Source of the DNA: Mycolicibacterium vulneris
GTDB lineage: Bacteria > Actinomycetota > Actinomycetes > Mycobacteriales > Mycobacteriaceae
DNA: 64,000 bases
Assembly (NCBI RefSeq): GCF_002104765.1
Contig: NZ_NCXM01000007.1
Coordinates: forward strand, 1 to 64,000
Direction: 5' to 3'
Positions 1 to 12,494 of the stretch are shown one piece after another (position 1 is the stretch's first letter; each line of letters begins with the position of its first letter). Position numbers and translations under genes: made by a program. The notes under the pieces were generated by a model. That model ran no database searches and was not told where the DNA came from. It was given only the letters and a program-made list of their open reading frames with translations.

Positions 1-731
1 AGCAGCGCGCCCCAGATCTCCCAGACGGAGACGTCGAAGACGAGCGAGTGCCACTGCGACCAGACCTTCCCCGGCCCGGTCGGCAGATCGGCGTGCAGCG
101 TCCGCAAAAATTCGGTGACGTTGCGGTGCGTGACCGCGACGCCCTTGGGCGTTCCGGTGGTGCCCGAGGTGTAGATCATGTACGCGATGTCCTCGGGCGC
201 CGGCCCCTCCAGCTCACTGCTGGGCTGGCCGTCCGCCGCGGCTTCGTCGACGTCGATGACGGGCAGGTCGAACCCGTCCAGCCGGGTGCGCAGGCTGGCC
301 GTGGTCACCACCGCGATCGGCGTGGCATCGCCGAGCATGAACTCCATCCGCGCCGACGGCAGCGCCGGGTCAATCGGCAGATAGGCCGCGCCGGTCTTCA
401 GCACCGCAAGAATCGAGACGATCGCCTCGGCAGAACGGGAGAACAGCAGCGCAACGCATTCGCCCGGGCGCGCGCCCTGTTCGGCCAGCAGGTGCGCCAA
501 CCGGTTCGCCGCCTCGTCGAGCTCGCGGTAGGTCAGGGAGCGATCGCCGAAGGTCAGCGCCACCGACTGCGGAGCACGCGCCACCTGGATGGCGAACATC
601 TCGGGAATCGACAACGAGGACTTGACCGGCTTGGTCAGTACCGCCCGGTTGCCCCACTCGTCGAGTCGATCGTGCTCGCCGCCATCCAGCAGATCGATCG
701 ACAACAAGCGCCGTCCAGCACCGACGGTCAT
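1..731 (-). CDS. mps2: GPL peptide synthetase Mps2, N-terminal part (runs off left edge)
   Basis: This is the 5' end of a second nonribosomal peptide synthetase. The ATG at 731 overlaps the mps1 stop as ATGA, so the two are translationally coupled; GGAGGAG lies just upstream. About 243 residues are visible and the frame is open to the edge. The protein starts directly with an adenylation domain: core motifs [12 protein letters not shown] and [11 protein letters not shown], then FDVSVWE, giving D, V, W as the first specificity residues. There is no condensation domain before it; that domain sits at the end of Mps1, so module 3 is split between two proteins. In GPL synthesis Mps2 is known to add D-Ala and L-alaninol. 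The visible part is too short to confirm the substrate from the code. Confidence 0.88.
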   Translation of the reverse strand, partial: MTVGAGRRLLSIDLLDGGEHDRLDEWGNRAVLTKPVKSSLSIPEMFAIQVARAPQSVALTFGDRSLTYRELDEAANRLAHLLAEQGARPGECVALLFSRSAEAIVSILAVLKTGAAYLPIDPALPSARMEFMLGDATPIAVVTTASLRTRLDGFDLPVIDVDEAAADGQPSSELEGPAPEDIAYMIYTSGTTGTPKGVAVTHRNVTEFLRTLHADLPTGPGKVWSQWHSLVFDVSVWEIWGAL

Positions 732-3700
732 GACTGCTCCTCCAAGTCCACGGTCATGGCTTCCAGCACCCGCTTAAACCGATCTACGAGCTTGTCGATC
801 CTCGCCTCGCCAAATACGTCTGTATCGAACTCGACGCGAAGGCCTATTTCGTGGCCTGGCACGGCTTGTACCGAAAGCGGGTAGTGGTTGTATTCCCGAT
901 TGGTGAATCTAGTAATAGTTAACTCGTCGACGGCCGATAGCGCGGCAGTATCGATGGGATAGTTCTCGTACACGAACATTGTGTCGAAAATTTGGTCATG
1001 TCCCGTTACACGATGGATGTCATTCAGTGCTAAATGCTGGTGGTCCAGGGTGTTGGTGTAGGTGCGTTGCAGCTGGTCAAGCAGGTCGGCGATGGTGGTT
1101 TCGGCGCCAATAGTCGCCCGCACCGGAACGGTGTTGATTAAAAGGCCCACCATGGCCTCGGATCCGGCCAATTCGGTCGGACGGCCCGAAACCGCTGTGC
1201 CAAACACCACATCGTGCTGTCCGGTCAGCCACATCAAGAGCTGCGCCCAAGCCGCCTGCAGCACCGTGCTGACGGTGGTGCGGCATGATCGGGCCAATTC
1301 CCCGAGTAGACGGCTGGTCTCCGCGGACACGTGGAACTCCGCAACACCGCGCGGTCCGAGCGCCATGCGCCCCGACGGACCCACCAGCGTGGGGGTGTCG
1401 AAACCCTCGAGCACCTCGCGCCACGCCGCCTGAGCCGCGGCACGATCCTGCTCGGACAGCCAGGTGATGAAGCTGCGGTACGGCACCGGCGCGGGCAGCC
1501 GCACCCCGAAGTAGCTGGCGAAGATCTCTTGCAGCAGCACGGGCTTGGACCAGCCGTCGAGCACGATGTGGTGGTTGGTGAGCACGAACCGGTACGTGTT
1601 CTCCGCCGTGCGGATCAGGGCACCCCGGAACGGCGGCTGCCCGGCCAGATCGCAGACGGCGATGCGTTCGGCGGTGGACAGCCGCTCGATCTGGTTCGCG
1701 ATGTCGCGGTCGGTGTCCAGTTCGACGTACTGCCAGGCCAGCACCGGATCGGTCGTCATGACCTGCACCGGCTCCCCGAAGTCCTCGGAGAAGCTGGCCA
1801 CCACGTTGGGGTGGCGGGTGATGACGGTGTGCACCGCCTCCCGCAGCCGCTCCGGATCGACGGCGCCCGTCACGGAGATGTCGAGCTGCACCGCATAGAG
1901 GTCCTCGCCGCCCTGGGCGGTGCCGGTGTGGAACAACAGTCCCTGCTGCAGCGGGGTCAGCGGCAGCACGTCCGCGATCTGGTACTGCTGCTGCAGTTCG
2001 TCGAGGTCCCGCTGGCTGAGGCGGGCGGGCGCGATGTCGGACGGGGTCAGGCCGCCGCCACCGTTTCGCACGTGCGCGCAGATGCCGGCCAGGGCGTCGA
2101 ACCACAATTCGCTGAGCCGGCCGATCTGCTTCTCGTCCAGCGCCGAGAGCGCCCACGTCCAGTTGGCCTGCAGGTGCGGGCCGTCCGCGGTGTCCATGGT
2201 GCCGGCGTTGAGCTCCACCGTGTGCGGCAACGGCAGCGCCACGGCGCCGGCCGCACCGGCCAGCGCGAAGCTGTCCGGATCCAGCTGCCACAGATCGGCC
2301 GATAGTTCGGCGGCCCCGCCGCCGAGTCGACCCAGGTAGTTGAATCCGATGACTGGATCCGAAGCATCCAGTGCCGCTTCGGGATTCAGGTAGCGAAGCA
2401 GCCCGTAGGTCAAGCCGTCGGGCAACGCGCGCAGCTGTTCCTTGGCGTCCTTGATCAGGCCGCCCAGGGCCGCGTCACCGCCGACCACCTGGCCCCAGGA
2501 CAGTCCACCGACCCGCAACGACACCGGATACTTCGCGGTGAACCAGCCGACCGTGCGGGACAAATCCACCTGCGGGCCCAGCTCTTCGTTGCGTCCGTGG
2601 CCCTCCACGTCGATGGCGATCGGCGCACCGGTGCCCACGAACTGGGTCCAGGCCAAGCCGAACGCGATCAACAGAATGTCTTGCACGCCAGCGTGGAACG
2701 CCGCGGGCACCTCACCCAGCAGCAGCCGGGTCGTCTCGACGTCCAACGACGCTGAGAGCTGCCCGGCCGTCACGTAGGTGTCGTCGGGCTGCGCCTCCGG
2801 CAGCACCGCCGGGATGGCGGCTACCTGCCGCCACTCCTCCAGCCGCTCGACCACCTCGGGCCTGCGCGCGTATTCATCCAACAGCGACGACCACCGCGCG
2901 AACGAGGTGCCGCCCACCGGCAGCGCCACCGGCTGGCCGCTGTGATGCTGGGCCCAGGCGATGTTGAGGTCTTCGATCAGGGTCCGCCAGGACACCCCGT
3001 CGACGGCCAGGTGGTGGATGATCAACGCCAATTGGTTTGTCGCACTGGCCCATACGGCACGCAGCAACACACCGTCGGCCAGGTTCAGCCGCGACCGGGC
3101 GTCGACCAGCGCCGCTTCGGACAACACGTCGACCGACTCCACGCAGTCGCCGGCCTGCACCGAGCCCGCCTCGGGCACGTCGAGCGACCAGCCGCCGACG
3201 CCGTCGTCCTCGACGCGCATCCGCAACATCGCGTGCCGATCCAGCAGCGCCTGCACCACCACCGGCACGTCGTCGAACGTGACCTCAGCCGGCGCCGCCA
3301 GCACCATGGTCTGGTTGAACTGCTCGACCGGGCCGTCCATGTTCTGCAGCCAGCGCATGATCGGGGTGGCCACCACGGCGCCCAGCCCCTCGTCGACCAC
3401 GTCGTCGTCGCCGCTGGCCACCGTGGCGACTCGCGCCAACTTGGCCACCGTCTGCTCGACGAAGACGTCCCGCGGGCGGCACACCACTCCGGCCGCCCGG
3501 GCGCGCGCCACCACCTGCATCGACAGGATGCTGTCGCCGCCGAGGTCGAAGAAGGAGTCGTCGACACCGACGCGCTCCACCCCCAGCACCTGGGCGTAGA
3601 TGCCGGCCAGGATCTCCTCGATGGCGCTCACCGGCGCCCGGTAGCGGTCGGCGTCCTGGTATTCCGGCGCCGGCAGCGCGCGGATGTCCAGCTTGCCGTT

Positions 3701-6700
3701 GACCGTCAGTGGCAACGCGTCGAGCACCACCACCGCCGAGGGCACCATGTAGCTCGGCAACCGCTCGCCGAGCTGGGCGCGTACCTCGGCCGGGTCGGCG
3801 GTTCCGGTCACGTAGCCCACCAGGCGCTTGTCGCCGGGGCGGTCCTCGCGGGCGATCACCGCCGCGTGCTCGACCCCGGACAGCGAGGCGAGGGCGGCCT
3901 GGATTTCGCCGAGTTCGATGCGGTAGCCGCGGATCTTGACCTGCTCGTCGGCGCGGCCCATGTACTGCAGCTGACCGTCGGCGCCCCAGCGGACCAGGTC
4001 ACCCGTGCGGTACATCCGCGCACCCGGGGCCCCGTACGGGCAGGCCACGAATCGCGTCGACGACAGGCCCGGGCGGCCGACGTAACCGGTGGCCAAGCCG
4101 CCACCGGCGACGTACAGCTCACCGACCACGCCGACGGGCACCTGGCGCAGCCAGCCGTCGAGCACGAAGAAGGCGAGGTTGCCCAGCGGCCCCCCGATCG
4201 GGCTGACGTTGGTGTCGACGTCGTCGTCGACGATCTCGCGGAACGAGGCGTGCACCGTCGTCTCGGTGATGCCGTACATGTTGATCATGCGGGGCAGGCC
4301 CGGGTGGCGGTGCAGCCACGCCGACAACCGGTGTGGCTCCAGCGCCTCACCACCGAAGACCACCGTCTGCAACTTCAGCTGCTCACCCAATTCGGGCGCC
4401 AACGCATCGGCGCTCTGCAACGCGTAGAACGCCGACGGGGTCTGGCTCAGGACGCTGACCTGCTCGCGAACCAGCAACGCATGCAGGTCTTCAGCCGAGC
4501 GCACCACCGCATCCGGCACCACCACCAGGCGTCCGCCGTATAGCAGTGACCCGAAAACCTCCCATACCGAAAAGTCAAACGCCAGCGAGTGACATTGAGT
4601 CCACACTTGGCCTAACCCGAGTTGAGCATCAAGTGTCTCCAGCAACAACGTCACGTTGTAATGCGGGATGGCGACGCCTTTGGGCGTGCCCGTGGTGCCC
4701 GAGGTGTAGATGATGTAGGCGATGTTTTCTGGAGCCGGCACCGGCAGGGCCGTCGTCGGCTGGGTGCGCACGGCGGGGTCATCGATGTCGACGATCAGGC
4801 CGTCGAAACCGTCCAGCCGGGAGCGCACCTCGGCGGTGGTCACCGCCGCGACCGGTGCGGCGTCGCCGAGCACGAATTGCAGCCGGGCCTCCGGCACGCC
4901 CGGGTCGATCGGCACGTAGGCCGCCCCGGTCTTGAGGACGGCGAAGATCGCCACCACCGCTTCGGCGGACCGTGGGATCACCACCGCCACGCGCTGCCCC
5001 GGGCCGGCCCCCTGCTCAGTGAGCAGATGCGCCAACTGGTTTGCCGAATCTTCGACCTCACGGTAGGTCCACGACCGCTCGCCGCAGGTGATCGCCACCG
5101 CGTCGGCGGCGCGGGCCACCTGCGCGGCGAACATCGCCGGAATCGACGCCTGCTCCCCCGGCCGGCGCGCCAACATCGCCCGGTTGCCCCAGGCGTCGAG
5201 CCGCTCGTGCTCGGCGGCGTCGAGCAGATCGATCGACGAAAGCCGTTGTGCGGGATCGGCGGTCATGGCCACCATCACCTGACGCAACCGCTCGATCAGC
5301 GTTTCGACGCCGGACGCATCGAACACCTCGGTGTCGTACTCGACGCGCAGGCTCAGTTCGTGTCCCGGCGTCGCCACCACGGAAAGCGGGTAGTGGTTGA
5401 ATTCGCGGCTGCTGAATTCGGTGACGGCCAACTCCTGAACGCCCAGCAGTGCACCGGCATCGATCGGGTAGTTCTCGTACAAGAAGAGCGTGTCGAACAG
5501 TTGGTCGTGGCCGGTGACGCGGTGAATCTCGTTGAGCGCCAAGTGTTCATGCTCGAGAGTCTCGGCGTGGACGCGTTGCAGCTGCTCGAGCAGGTCGGCG
5601 ACGGTGGTCGCGGCGGCGATGTCGGCCCGCACCGGCACGGTGTTGATCAACAAACCGACCATGGCGTCTGCGCCGGGCAGCTCGGTGGGCCGGCCCGAGA
5701 CCGCGGTGCCGAAGGCCACGTCGTGCTGGCCGGTCAGCCAGGTCAGCAGTTGCGCCCACGCACCCTGCAGCACGGTGCTGACGGTGGTGCGGCTGGAGCG
5801 GGCCAATTCGCCCAGGGCGCGGGTGGTGTCCGCCGACACCGTATAGGTGGCAACGGCGCGCCGGCCGATCTTGCCCGGCGGCGCCACCAGCGTGGGTGCC
5901 TCGAATCCGTCGAGCGCCTCGGCCCAGGCCGCTTGGGCGCCGGCTCGATCCTGAGCGGCCAGCCACGTCAGGTAGCTGCGATACGAGGGTGGCGAGGGCA
6001 GCCGCTCGCCGTAGTAGCCGGCGAACACCTCGCGCATCAGGACCGGCAGCGACCAGCCGTCGATGACGATGTGGTGAATGGTGAGCAGGAACCGGTGCCG
6101 GTCGGGCGCGGTGCGGATCAACGCGGCCCGGAAGGCGGGCTGGCCGGCCAGGTCGCAGACGGCCGTGCGCTCGGCCGCGGACAGCTGCTCGACCTGTTCG
6201 TCGACATCACCGCCGGTGGGCTCGACGTAGTTCCACGCCATCACCGGCTCGGCCGGAATGATCTGCACCGGCTCGCCGAATTCGTCGATGAACCGCGCCG
6301 CCAGGTTGGGGTGGCGGTTGACGACGGTCTGCACCGCGTCGCGAAGTCGTTGCGGGTCAAGGGAACCGCTCACCGTGATGCCGAGCTGCACCGCGTAGAG
6401 GTCTTCGAGTTCCTGCGCGAAGCTGGTGTGGAAGAGCAGCCCCTGCTGGACCGGGCTGAGCGGCAGCACGTCGGCGATCTGGTGCTGCTCGCAGAGCTCG
6501 TCGATCTGCTGCTGGTCCAGGCGGGCGGGGGCGATATCGGACGGGGTCAACCCGCCGCCACCGCTGCGCACGTGCGCGCAGATACCGTTGAGGGCCTCAA
6601 ACCACAACTGGCTCAACCGGTTAACCTGCTCGTCGGTCAGCGCCGACGGTGCCCACCGCCAGTTGGCGTGCAGGTTCGGCCCGGCCTCGGTGTCCATGGT

Positions 6701-9700
6701 GCCCGCGTTGAGTTCCACGGTGTGCGCCAAGGGCATCGCCACCGCGGTGGCCACGGCCGCCGACGACAGGCTGTCCTCGCTGACGCGCCACAGGTCGTCG
6801 GAGAGATCGGCTCCCGCGGCCAACCGACCCAGGTAGTTGAACCCGATCACCGGGTCGGGGCCGGCCAGGTCGACTTCGGTGTTCAGGTAGCGCAACAGCC
6901 CGTAGGTCAGGCCGTCGGGCAGGGCGCGCAGTTGCTCCTTGGCGTCCTTGATCACCGCACCCAGCGCGGCGTCACCGGCCAGCACCTGCGACCAGTTCAG
7001 CGTGCCGTTGATCTTCAGCGCCGCCGGATATTTGGTGGTGAACCAGCCCACGGTGCGCGACAGGTCCACGCGGGACGCCACCTCTTCGTGGCGGCCGTGG
7101 CCTTCGATGTCGATGCCGATCGGAAGGGCTTCACCCAGGAATTCGGTGAATGCCAGCCCGAACGCGATCAGCAGAATGTCTTGTACCCCAGCGTGAAACG
7201 CCGCGGGCACCTCCCCCAGCAGCAGCCGGGTGGTGTCGACATCCAGCGACGCCGTCAACTGCCCGGCGGTCGCGTAGGTGTCCTCGGCCTGCACCGCCGG
7301 CAGTGCCGCCGGGGTGGCGGCCACCTGCCGCCACGCGTCGGCCTGCGCGGTCACCGCCGGGCTCTGCGCGTAGTCGGCGAGCAGCGAAGACCAACGGGCA
7401 AAAGACGTTCCGGGCGCCGGCAAGGCCACCGGCTGGGCGTTGTGAAGCTGGGCCCAGGCGATGTTGAGGTCTTCGATCAGGGTCCGCCACGAGACGCCGT
7501 CGACGGCAAGGTGGTGAATGACCAACGCCAATTGGCTTGTCGCACTTGCCCATACCGCGCTCAGCAGCGCCCCGTCGGCCACGTTGAGCCGGCCGCGGGC
7601 CTCGATCAGCGCCGCGTCGGACAACGCGTCGACCACGCGCAGGCAGTCGCCGGCCTGCACCGAGCCCACCTCGGGCGCCTCCAGGGACCAGCCGCCGGCG
7701 CCGTCGTCCTGCACGCGCAGCCGCAGCATGGGATGACGATCCAGCAGCGCCTGCAGCACCGCCGCGACGTCGGCTTCGCTCACGCCGGCGGGAGCCGCCA
7801 GCACCATGGTCTGGTTGAACTCGTCGATCGGGCCGTCGATGGTCTGCAGCCAGCGCATGATCGGGGTGGCCACCACCGGCCCTATCCCCTCATCGGCCGC
7901 ACCGAACTCACCGTCGGCCGCAACCTCAGACACCCGTGCCAGGCGAGCGACCGTCTGCTCGACGAAAACGTCCCGCGGGCGGCAGATCACGCCGGCCGCG
8001 CGGGCCCGGGACACCACCTGCATCGACAGGATGCTGTCGCCGCCGAGGTCGAAGAAGGAGTCGTCGACGCCGACCCGCTCCACCCCCAGCACCTGGGCGT
8101 AGATGTCGGCCAGTATCTCCTCGATCGCGTCGGCCGGGGCTCGGTACTCGCTCGCGGCGTACTCGGGCGAGGGCAGGGCGCGCTTGTCGAGCTTGCCGTT
8201 GCCGGTCAGCGGCAGGGTGTCCAGCACCATCACCGCGGTCGGGACCATGTACGGCGGGAGCTTGTCGGCCAGCGCGGCGCGCAGCGCCGCCGGGTCGGCG
8301 GTTCCGGTGACGTAACCGACGAGGCGCTTGTCGCCGGGGCGGTCCTCGCGGGCGATCACCGCGGCCTGGTCCACTCCGTCGAGTCCGGCCAGCACGGCCT
8401 GGATTTCGCCGAGTTCGATGCGGTAGCCGCGGATCTTCACCTGCTCGTCGGCGCGGCCGAGGTACTGCAGCTGCCCATCGGGGCCCCAGCACACCAGGTC
8501 GCCGGTGCGGTACATCCGCGCGCCGGGACCGCCGAAGGGGTTGGCCACGAAGCGGGATGCGGTCAGCCCGGCCCGGCGCACATAGCCGTGCCCGACGCCG
8601 CGACCCGCCAGGTACAACTCGCCGACCACACCGGCGGGCACCGGCTGTAGCCACTTGTCGAGCACGAACATCGCCGCGCCGGCTATCGGGGAGCCGATCG
8701 GCACCACCGGGGATCCGGGCGTCAGCGGCGTGCTGATCGACGCGCACACCGTGGTCTCGGTCGGACCGTAGGCGTCGAGCATCACCCGCCCGGGCGCCGC
8801 CCACCGATCAACGATGTCGGTCGGGCAGGCCTCGCCGGCCACCACCAGCGCCGTGGCCTCCAGGCCCTCGGCCGGCAGCATCGCCACCGCCGACGGGGTC
8901 TGGGTCAGCACGCTGACTTTCTCCGCGACCAGCAGGTCGTGCAGATCCGCCGGCGAGGACGCCACCGATTCGGGCACGATCAGCAGCCGCCTACCGCGCA
9001 GCAGGGCGCCGAAGATCTCCCACACCGAGAAGTCGAAGGCCGAGGAGTGGCATTGCGTCCACACGTTCCCCTTCGGCAATCCGGCGTCGAGCGACTCGAT
9101 CAGCCACGCGACGTTGAGGTGAGGAATCGCAACGCCTTTGGGGGTTCCGGTGGTTCCGGAGGTGTAGATGATGTACGCGGTGTTCTCGGGCGCCGGCAGC
9201 GGCAGGGCGGTGCTGGGCTGGCTGTCGATGGTAGGGTCGTGCACGTCGACGACCAGAACGTCGTGGCCGTCCAGGCGCGCGCGGAGTTCCGCCGTGGTGA
9301 TCACCGCGCTGGGTGCCGCGTCTTCGAGCACGAAATCCATCCGCGACGACGCGTGCGCCGGATCGATCGGCACGTAGGCCGCGCCGGTCTTGAGCACCGC
9401 CATCATCGAAACGATGGCGTCGGCGCACCTGGGGAACAGCACCGCCACGCAGTCCCCCGGGCCGACTCCGCGGTCGGCGAGCAGGTTGCCCAACCGGTTG
9501 GAGGCCGCGTCGAGTTCCGCGTACGTCATGGAGTGGCCGTCGAATGTCACCGCGACCGCCTCGGGCGTGCTCTGCACGTGCTCGGCGAACGCCTGGGGGA
9601 TCGACACGGGTGCGGGCACGGGCTCGTGCAGTGCCGGCCGGTTGCTCCACTCGGCCAGCAGGGCGGGCTCGTCGGGGGTCAGAAGGTCGATCGACGACAG

Positions 9701-10969
9701 CGGCCGTTCCGGGTCGGCGGTCATCTCTTCCAGGATCTGCTGCAACCGGCCCGCCAGGTCGGCGACGCCGAAGCTGGCGAACGGTTGGCCCGGGCCCGCG
9801 GTGCTGAGGTGCAGCTGGTCACCGGCGCCGAGGAAGAACAGTCCGAAGTGCCCGACCGGGCCGTGGTTCGTGTACGACGCGGTCGCCGGAGAGCCGGCGA
9901 GGTCCAAGGTCAATCTCATCGGGAGAAAGTTGATTCCGACTCGATTCGGCGCTTGCCGCAGCCCGTCACCCTCCAGGGTGTGCACCGGGAACCGCTGATG
10001 CTGCAACAGCTCGCGGATGCGCTTGTCGACGTGCTTGCAGAAATCGGCGACGGTCGATTGCGGCTCGGTCGCCAGGACCAGCGGCACCACGCCCGCGAGC
10101 ATCGCGGGCAGCGTCTTCGACTCCGGACGCACGCGCCGGCTGACCGGGAAGTCGAGCGCCACCTCCGAGCCGCTACCGGACCACCCGCGCACCAGCAAGG
10201 CGCACGCGGCGGTGGTGACCGAAAACCGGCGGATGGCCAGCTTCTTGGACAGCTCTTTGATCCGGTTGGCAACCGAGGGGTCCAACTGGACGGACGCGGA
10301 TGGCGAGTAATGATCGCGCTCGCCGGCGGCCTCGGGCAGGCGGTCAACCGGCCCGCTCTCCGGCGGCAGGTGCTCGCTCCAATAAGCCTTGTCCTCGGCG
10401 TAGTCCTCGGAGGCTTCGTATGCCGACTCGAGGTCCACCAAGTCCTGCACCGAACCGAAGTAGGCGTCCGGAATCGGCTTTTCGGCCACCATCGCCGAGT
10501 AAACGGTCGCAACCCGTCGGCAAACAAGGGCCATGCCCAGACCGTCGATGGCGATGTGGTGGCAGCAACCGAACAAATAGAATTCCTCGTGCCCTGTTTG
10601 AAAGAGCACGAATTTGAACAGCTGGCCGTTCAGCGCCATCGGCGTGCGCTGAATGGAGGAAGCCCGTTCCCGGGCTTCCTGTACTGGGTCGGGGCGGTCT
10701 CTCAGGTCGTCGAACGTCAGCTCGACGAGCGGGTAATCGACCGGCTTCTGCACCACCTGGCCGTCGGCCTCGATGAACGAGGCCCTGCCGGGCTCGGCCT
10801 CGGCGACCGCCTGGGTGATTGCCTGCTCGAAGACGTCACGATCGACGAAGCCGTCGATTTTGACCAGAAGACCGAGCTGCCACTGCGTGCCGGCGAAGCC
10901 GGCTTCTTGGGACAACCAGATGTCCAGTTGCCCGCGGGTTAGCGGAAGTCCCCGGTCTTCCCTCTCCAT
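728..10969 (-). CDS. mps1: GPL nonribosomal peptide synthetase Mps1 (D-Phe, D-allo-Thr modules)
   Basis: A cytosolic NRPS of about 3413 residues that starts the lipopeptide core of glycopeptidolipids. Approximate domain order: C1 (1-430, HHIAIDG near 138), A1 (450-930), T1 (Ser in LGGDSILSM near 978), E1 (HHLAVDG near 1151), C2 (HHIVIDG near 1634), A2 (YTSGTTG near 2086), T2 (near 2478), E2 (near 2651), C3 (HHIVLDG near 3134). The N-terminal C domain should take the fatty acyl donor. By alignment to GrsA from memory, the A1 specificity residues read D-F-W-T-V-A-A-V-C, a phenylalanine-type code. A2 reads D-F-W-S-V-G-M-V-H, close to threonine. Each A domain is followed by an E domain, fitting D-Phe-D-allo-Thr. 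I chose ATG 10969 because GGGGGAG precedes it and the paralogue at 58914 begins the same way; the frame stays open 61 codons further upstream. Confidence 0.93.
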   Translation of the reverse strand: MEREDRGLPLTRGQLDIWLSQEAGFAGTQWQLGLLVKIDGFVDRDVFEQAITQAVAEAEPGRASFIEADGQVVQKPVDYPLVELTFDDLRDRPDPVQEARERASSIQRTPMALNGQLFKFVLFQTGHEEFYLFGCCHHIAIDGLGMALVCRRVATVYSAMVAEKPIPDAYFGSVQDLVDLESAYEASEDYAEDKAYWSEHLPPESGPVDRLPEAAGERDHYSPSASVQLDPSVANRIKELSKKLAIRRFSVTTAACALLVRGWSGSGSEVALDFPVSRRVRPESKTLPAMLAGVVPLVLATEPQSTVADFCKHVDKRIRELLQHQRFPVHTLEGDGLRQAPNRVGINFLPMRLTLDLAGSPATASYTNHGPVGHFGLFFLGAGDQLHLSTAGPGQPFASFGVADLAGRLQQILEEMTADPERPLSSIDLLTPDEPALLAEWSNRPALHEPVPAPVSIPQAFAEHVQSTPEAVAVTFDGHSMTYAELDAASNRLGNLLADRGVGPGDCVAVLFPRCADAIVSMMAVLKTGAAYVPIDPAHASSRMDFVLEDAAPSAVITTAELRARLDGHDVLVVDVHDPTIDSQPSTALPLPAPENTAYIIYTSGTTGTPKGVAIPHLNVAWLIESLDAGLPKGNVWTQCHSSAFDFSVWEIFGALLRGRRLLIVPESVASSPADLHDLLVAEKVSVLTQTPSAVAMLPAEGLEATALVVAGEACPTDIVDRWAAPGRVMLDAYGPTETTVCASISTPLTPGSPVVPIGSPIAGAAMFVLDKWLQPVPAGVVGELYLAGRGVGHGYVRRAGLTASRFVANPFGGPGARMYRTGDLVCWGPDGQLQYLGRADEQVKIRGYRIELGEIQAVLAGLDGVDQAAVIAREDRPGDKRLVGYVTGTADPAALRAALADKLPPYMVPTAVMVLDTLPLTGNGKLDKRALPSPEYAASEYRAPADAIEEILADIYAQVLGVERVGVDDSFFDLGGDSILSMQVVSRARAAGVICRPRDVFVEQTVARLARVSEVAADGEFGAADEGIGPVVATPIMRWLQTIDGPIDEFNQTMVLAAPAGVSEADVAAVLQALLDRHPMLRLRVQDDGAGGWSLEAPEVGSVQAGDCLRVVDALSDAALIEARGRLNVADGALLSAVWASATSQLALVIHHLAVDGVSWRTLIEDLNIAWAQLHNAQPVALPAPGTSFARWSSLLADYAQSPAVTAQADAWRQVAATPAALPAVQAEDTYATAGQLTASLDVDTTRLLLGEVPAAFHAGVQDILLIAFGLAFTEFLGEALPIGIDIEGHGRHEEVASRVDLSRTVGWFTTKYPAALKINGTLNWSQVLAGDAALGAVIKDAKEQLRALPDGLTYGLLRYLNTEVDLAGPDPVIGFNYLGRLAAGADLSDDLWRVSEDSLSSAAVATAVAMPLAHTVELNAGTMDTEAGPNLHANWRWAPSALTDEQVNRLSQLWFEALNGICAHVRSGGGGLTPSDIAPARLDQQQIDELCEQHQIADVLPLSPVQQGLLFHTSFAQELEDLYAVQLGITVSGSLDPQRLRDAVQTVVNRHPNLAARFIDEFGEPVQIIPAEPVMAWNYVEPTGGDVDEQVEQLSAAERTAVCDLAGQPAFRAALIRTAPDRHRFLLTIHHIVIDGWSLPVLMREVFAGYYGERLPSPPSYRSYLTWLAAQDRAGAQAAWAEALDGFEAPTLVAPPGKIGRRAVATYTVSADTTRALGELARSSRTTVSTVLQGAWAQLLTWLTGQHDVAFGTAVSGRPTELPGADAMVGLLINTVPVRADIAAATTVADLLEQLQRVHAETLEHEHLALNEIHRVTGHDQLFDTLFLYENYPIDAGALLGVQELAVTEFSSREFNHYPLSVVATPGHELSLRVEYDTEVFDASGVETLIERLRQVMVAMTADPAQRLSSIDLLDAAEHERLDAWGNRAMLARRPGEQASIPAMFAAQVARAADAVAITCGERSWTYREVEDSANQLAHLLTEQGAGPGQRVAVVIPRSAEAVVAIFAVLKTGAAYVPIDPGVPEARLQFVLGDAAPVAAVTTAEVRSRLDGFDGLIVDIDDPAVRTQPTTALPVPAPENIAYIIYTSGTTGTPKGVAIPHYNVTLLLETLDAQLGLGQVWTQCHSLAFDFSVWEVFGSLLYGGRLVVVPDAVVRSAEDLHALLVREQVSVLSQTPSAFYALQSADALAPELGEQLKLQTVVFGGEALEPHRLSAWLHRHPGLPRMINMYGITETTVHASFREIVDDDVDTNVSPIGGPLGNLAFFVLDGWLRQVPVGVVGELYVAGGGLATGYVGRPGLSSTRFVACPYGAPGARMYRTGDLVRWGADGQLQYMGRADEQVKIRGYRIELGEIQAALASLSGVEHAAVIAREDRPGDKRLVGYVTGTADPAEVRAQLGERLPSYMVPSAVVVLDALPLTVNGKLDIRALPAPEYQDADRYRAPVSAIEEILAGIYAQVLGVERVGVDDSFFDLGGDSILSMQVVARARAAGVVCRPRDVFVEQTVAKLARVATVASGDDDVVDEGLGAVVATPIMRWLQNMDGPVEQFNQTMVLAAPAEVTFDDVPVVVQALLDRHAMLRMRVEDDGVGGWSLDVPEAGSVQAGDCVESVDVLSEAALVDARSRLNLADGVLLRAVWASATNQLALIIHHLAVDGVSWRTLIEDLNIAWAQHHSGQPVALPVGGTSFARWSSLLDEYARRPEVVERLEEWRQVAAIPAVLPEAQPDDTYVTAGQLSASLDVETTRLLLGEVPAAFHAGVQDILLIAFGLAWTQFVGTGAPIAIDVEGHGRNEELGPQVDLSRTVGWFTAKYPVSLRVGGLSWGQVVGGDAALGGLIKDAKEQLRALPDGLTYGLLRYLNPEAALDASDPVIGFNYLGRLGGGAAELSADLWQLDPDSFALAGAAGAVALPLPHTVELNAGTMDTADGPHLQANWTWALSALDEKQIGRLSELWFDALAGICAHVRNGGGGLTPSDIAPARLSQRDLDELQQQYQIADVLPLTPLQQGLLFHTGTAQGGEDLYAVQLDISVTGAVDPERLREAVHTVITRHPNVVASFSEDFGEPVQVMTTDPVLAWQYVELDTDRDIANQIERLSTAERIAVCDLAGQPPFRGALIRTAENTYRFVLTNHHIVLDGWSKPVLLQEIFASYFGVRLPAPVPYRSFITWLSEQDRAAAQAAWREVLEGFDTPTLVGPSGRMALGPRGVAEFHVSAETSRLLGELARSCRTTVSTVLQAAWAQLLMWLTGQHDVVFGTAVSGRPTELAGSEAMVGLLINTVPVRATIGAETTIADLLDQLQRTYTNTLDHQHLALNDIHRVTGHDQIFDTMFVYENYPIDTAALSAVDELTITRFTNREYNHYPLSVQAVPGHEIGLRVEFDTDVFGEARIDKLVDRFKRVLEAMTVDLEEQS

Positions 10970-11012
10970 CGACTCCCCCAAGTCTTCGCTACCCGCCCCA
11001 TACCCTGACTCG

Positions 11013-11243
11013 TTACTGGTCAAAACCCCGACCCGTTGCGAGCTTGTCGCGCAGGCTCTTTGGCCGAATGTCAGGCCAGTGCTGCTCGATGTACTCCAAG
11101 CACGCAGCTCGGTCGGATTCCCCGTAGACCACTCGCCAGCCGGTTGGAACATCGGCGAAGGCCGGCCACAAGCTGTGTTGCTCCTCGTCGTTCACCAAGA
11201 CGAAAAAGCTGCCGTTGTCGTCGTCGAATGGATTGATGCTCAC
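11013..11243 (-). CDS. mbtH: MbtH-like NRPS chaperone
   Basis: A 76-residue MbtH-family protein, a small partner that binds NRPS adenylation domains and is often needed for their activity. It begins [19 protein letters not shown] and keeps the family core: [10 protein letters not shown], then P-T-G-W, then the C-terminal [12 protein letters not shown] chose GTG 11243 because GGAG lies six bases upstream and the family's N-terminus starts here; the frame is open for 16 more codons. It lies 43 bp upstream of mps1 on the same strand and is surely in the same transcript. A second copy at the other end of the window is broken, so this is the only intact MbtH visible for either NRPS. Confidence 0.93.
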   Translation of the reverse strand: MSINPFDDDNGSFFVLVNDEEQHSLWPAFADVPTGWRVVYGESDRAACLEYIEQHWPDIRPKSLRDKLATGRGFDQ

Positions 11244-11280
11244 AATTCTCCAGGATGCATAGTGGACATGAGTGGAACAG

Positions 11281-11326
11281 GTCCAAACCATAGTTGAGCC
11301 CTAGAGCGCTCGCCCGTGGTTTGGAC
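11281..11326. promoter_or_regulatory. Inverted repeat upstream of mbtH-mps1
   Basis: A perfect 10-bp inverted repeat: GTCCAAACCA at 11281-11290 and TGGTTTGGAC at 11317-11326, separated by 26 bp. The spacer contains the palindrome GAGCGCTC (11304-11311). It sits about 40 bp upstream of the mbtH start, in the divergent region shared with mmpS4-mmpL4. On the minus strand, TTGGAC inside the left arm followed by TATGCA after about 19 bp could be a weak promoter. An operator is my inference from position and symmetry; no regulator gene is in the window. Confidence 0.45.
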
Positions 11327-12062
11327 AAAGTTGCTGGTGCGGCCCAGAAGGCTGTTGACGCCATCTAGTGATTTGTCTGCGGCGGGGCCCCGATGCCCCG
11401 GAATTCGCATCAGTAACCTGCATCAATGGCGTCGACTGCGAGATATCGCTATTGGAGCAGGCACGTCCTTCAGGCCCGATGAAGTTATTGTGCTTGTCGT
11501 CCCACAGCCTAGCCGAAGTCGTTGGGGGCAGGAAAATCACCAAGAGGCGAAACCTGGCAGGGTCCTGGCAAGACTGCCCGCCGTCGCCCAGCCGGTGACA
11601 CCGTGCGGCCGCTGTGCTTAGGTGGTGTCGGCTGCGACGAAGCAACGGGCGGATTCGTCGCTCAGCAAAATGCCGTGTGCGCAGGCGATAGGCATTACGA
11701 TCCCGTATCGCGTTGGCAAAGCACTGAAACGGGAGCGACTGGCGTGGTTTACTCAACAGACCTGGTCGCGCTCCCTGGGGCGGGGCTTGCATGAGGTGTC
11801 CGAGGCACATTCGCAGCGCTGCAGTCTGGCGTGTCGCGACCGGTGTGTAGTTGCATGTGCGAACGACGAGGACTGCCCGGGCTTGAACACGGCTGAAGGG
11901 GGTGCAGTGGTCGAATCGGATGTCCGGGCGCGGCCCGACAAAACCAGCGCGGAAGGACGAGAGATTAGCCAACGTCGTTTCCTGGGCTTTGGTCGTCGAT
12001 CTTCAACTGAACCCGTGCAGCAAAGGGGACCTCACACGACGCGCACGAAAAGGGGTCCGGGG
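11327..12062. other. Divergent intergenic region between mbtH-mps1 and mmpS4-mmpL4
   Basis: About 740 bp without a convincing gene. The frame of mmpS4 stays open upstream to about 11622, but that stretch looks nothing like an MmpS N-terminus, and the opposite-strand open frame (11301-11972) has no recognisable family. Promoters for both divergent operons must lie in this region together with the inverted repeat. I see no clear -35/-10 pair for the plus-strand operon. Confidence 0.5.
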
Positions 12063-12494
12063 GTGTTCGGCTTCCTGGGTCGGCTGTGGATCCCGCTGGT
12101 CATCGTGGCCGTTGTTGTGGCCGGAGGTATGACAGTCTCGCGGTTGCACGGCGTCTTCGGCTCCGAGAAGCGCCCGACTTATGCCGAATCCAGGCAGCAG
12201 GACACCAAACCGTTCAACCCCAAACACGTGAAGTATGAGGTCTTCGGCCCCGCCGGGTCGACGGCCGACATCAGCTACTTTGACGCCAACGGCGAGCCGA
12301 ACCACATCAACGGTGTCGAGCTGCCGTGGACTTTCGACATCTCGACGACGCTGCCATCGATCGTGGGAAATGTGGTCGCGCAGGGCAACAGCGATAGTCT
12401 CGGCTGCCGCATCGTGGTCGACGGTGTCGTCAAAGCCGAGAGGATCTCGCACGAATTGAACGCATTCACCTACTGCGTGTTGACCGCCACATGA
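12063..12494 (+). CDS. mmpS4: MmpS-family membrane accessory protein (MmpS4 type)
   Basis: A 143-residue small membrane protein that partners MmpL transporters. It has one N-terminal membrane anchor ([19 protein letters not shown], about residues 7-25) followed by a periplasmic domain with the family features [19 protein letters not shown] and a C-terminal TYCVLTA. In GPL loci MmpS4 acts with MmpL4a/b in GPL assembly or export. I chose GTG 12063 because AAAAGGGG lies upstream and the resulting length fits the family (about 140). A longer start, such as GTG at about 11908, would add roughly 50 basic residues with no family support. The stop overlaps the next ATG as ATGA, so it is coupled to mmpL4a. 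Confidence 0.88.
   Translation: MFGFLGRLWIPLVIVAVVVAGGMTVSRLHGVFGSEKRPTYAESRQQDTKPFNPKHVKYEVFGPAGSTADISYFDANGEPNHINGVELPWTFDISTTLPSIVGNVVAQGNSDSLGCRIVVDGVVKAERISHELNAFTYCVLTAT

Noticed and set aside
4622..8650. Very long plus-strand open frame (about 1340 codons) opposite mps1
   Set aside because: It is the antisense of a high-GC NRPS gene; the product is Arg/His/Gly-rich with no domain. The minus-strand frame has complete C, A, T and E domains.
11622..12062. Extended N-terminus for MmpS4
   Set aside because: The frame is open, but the extra ~147 residues do not look like an MmpS protein; the family starts just before the membrane anchor and a ribosome site precedes GTG 12063.
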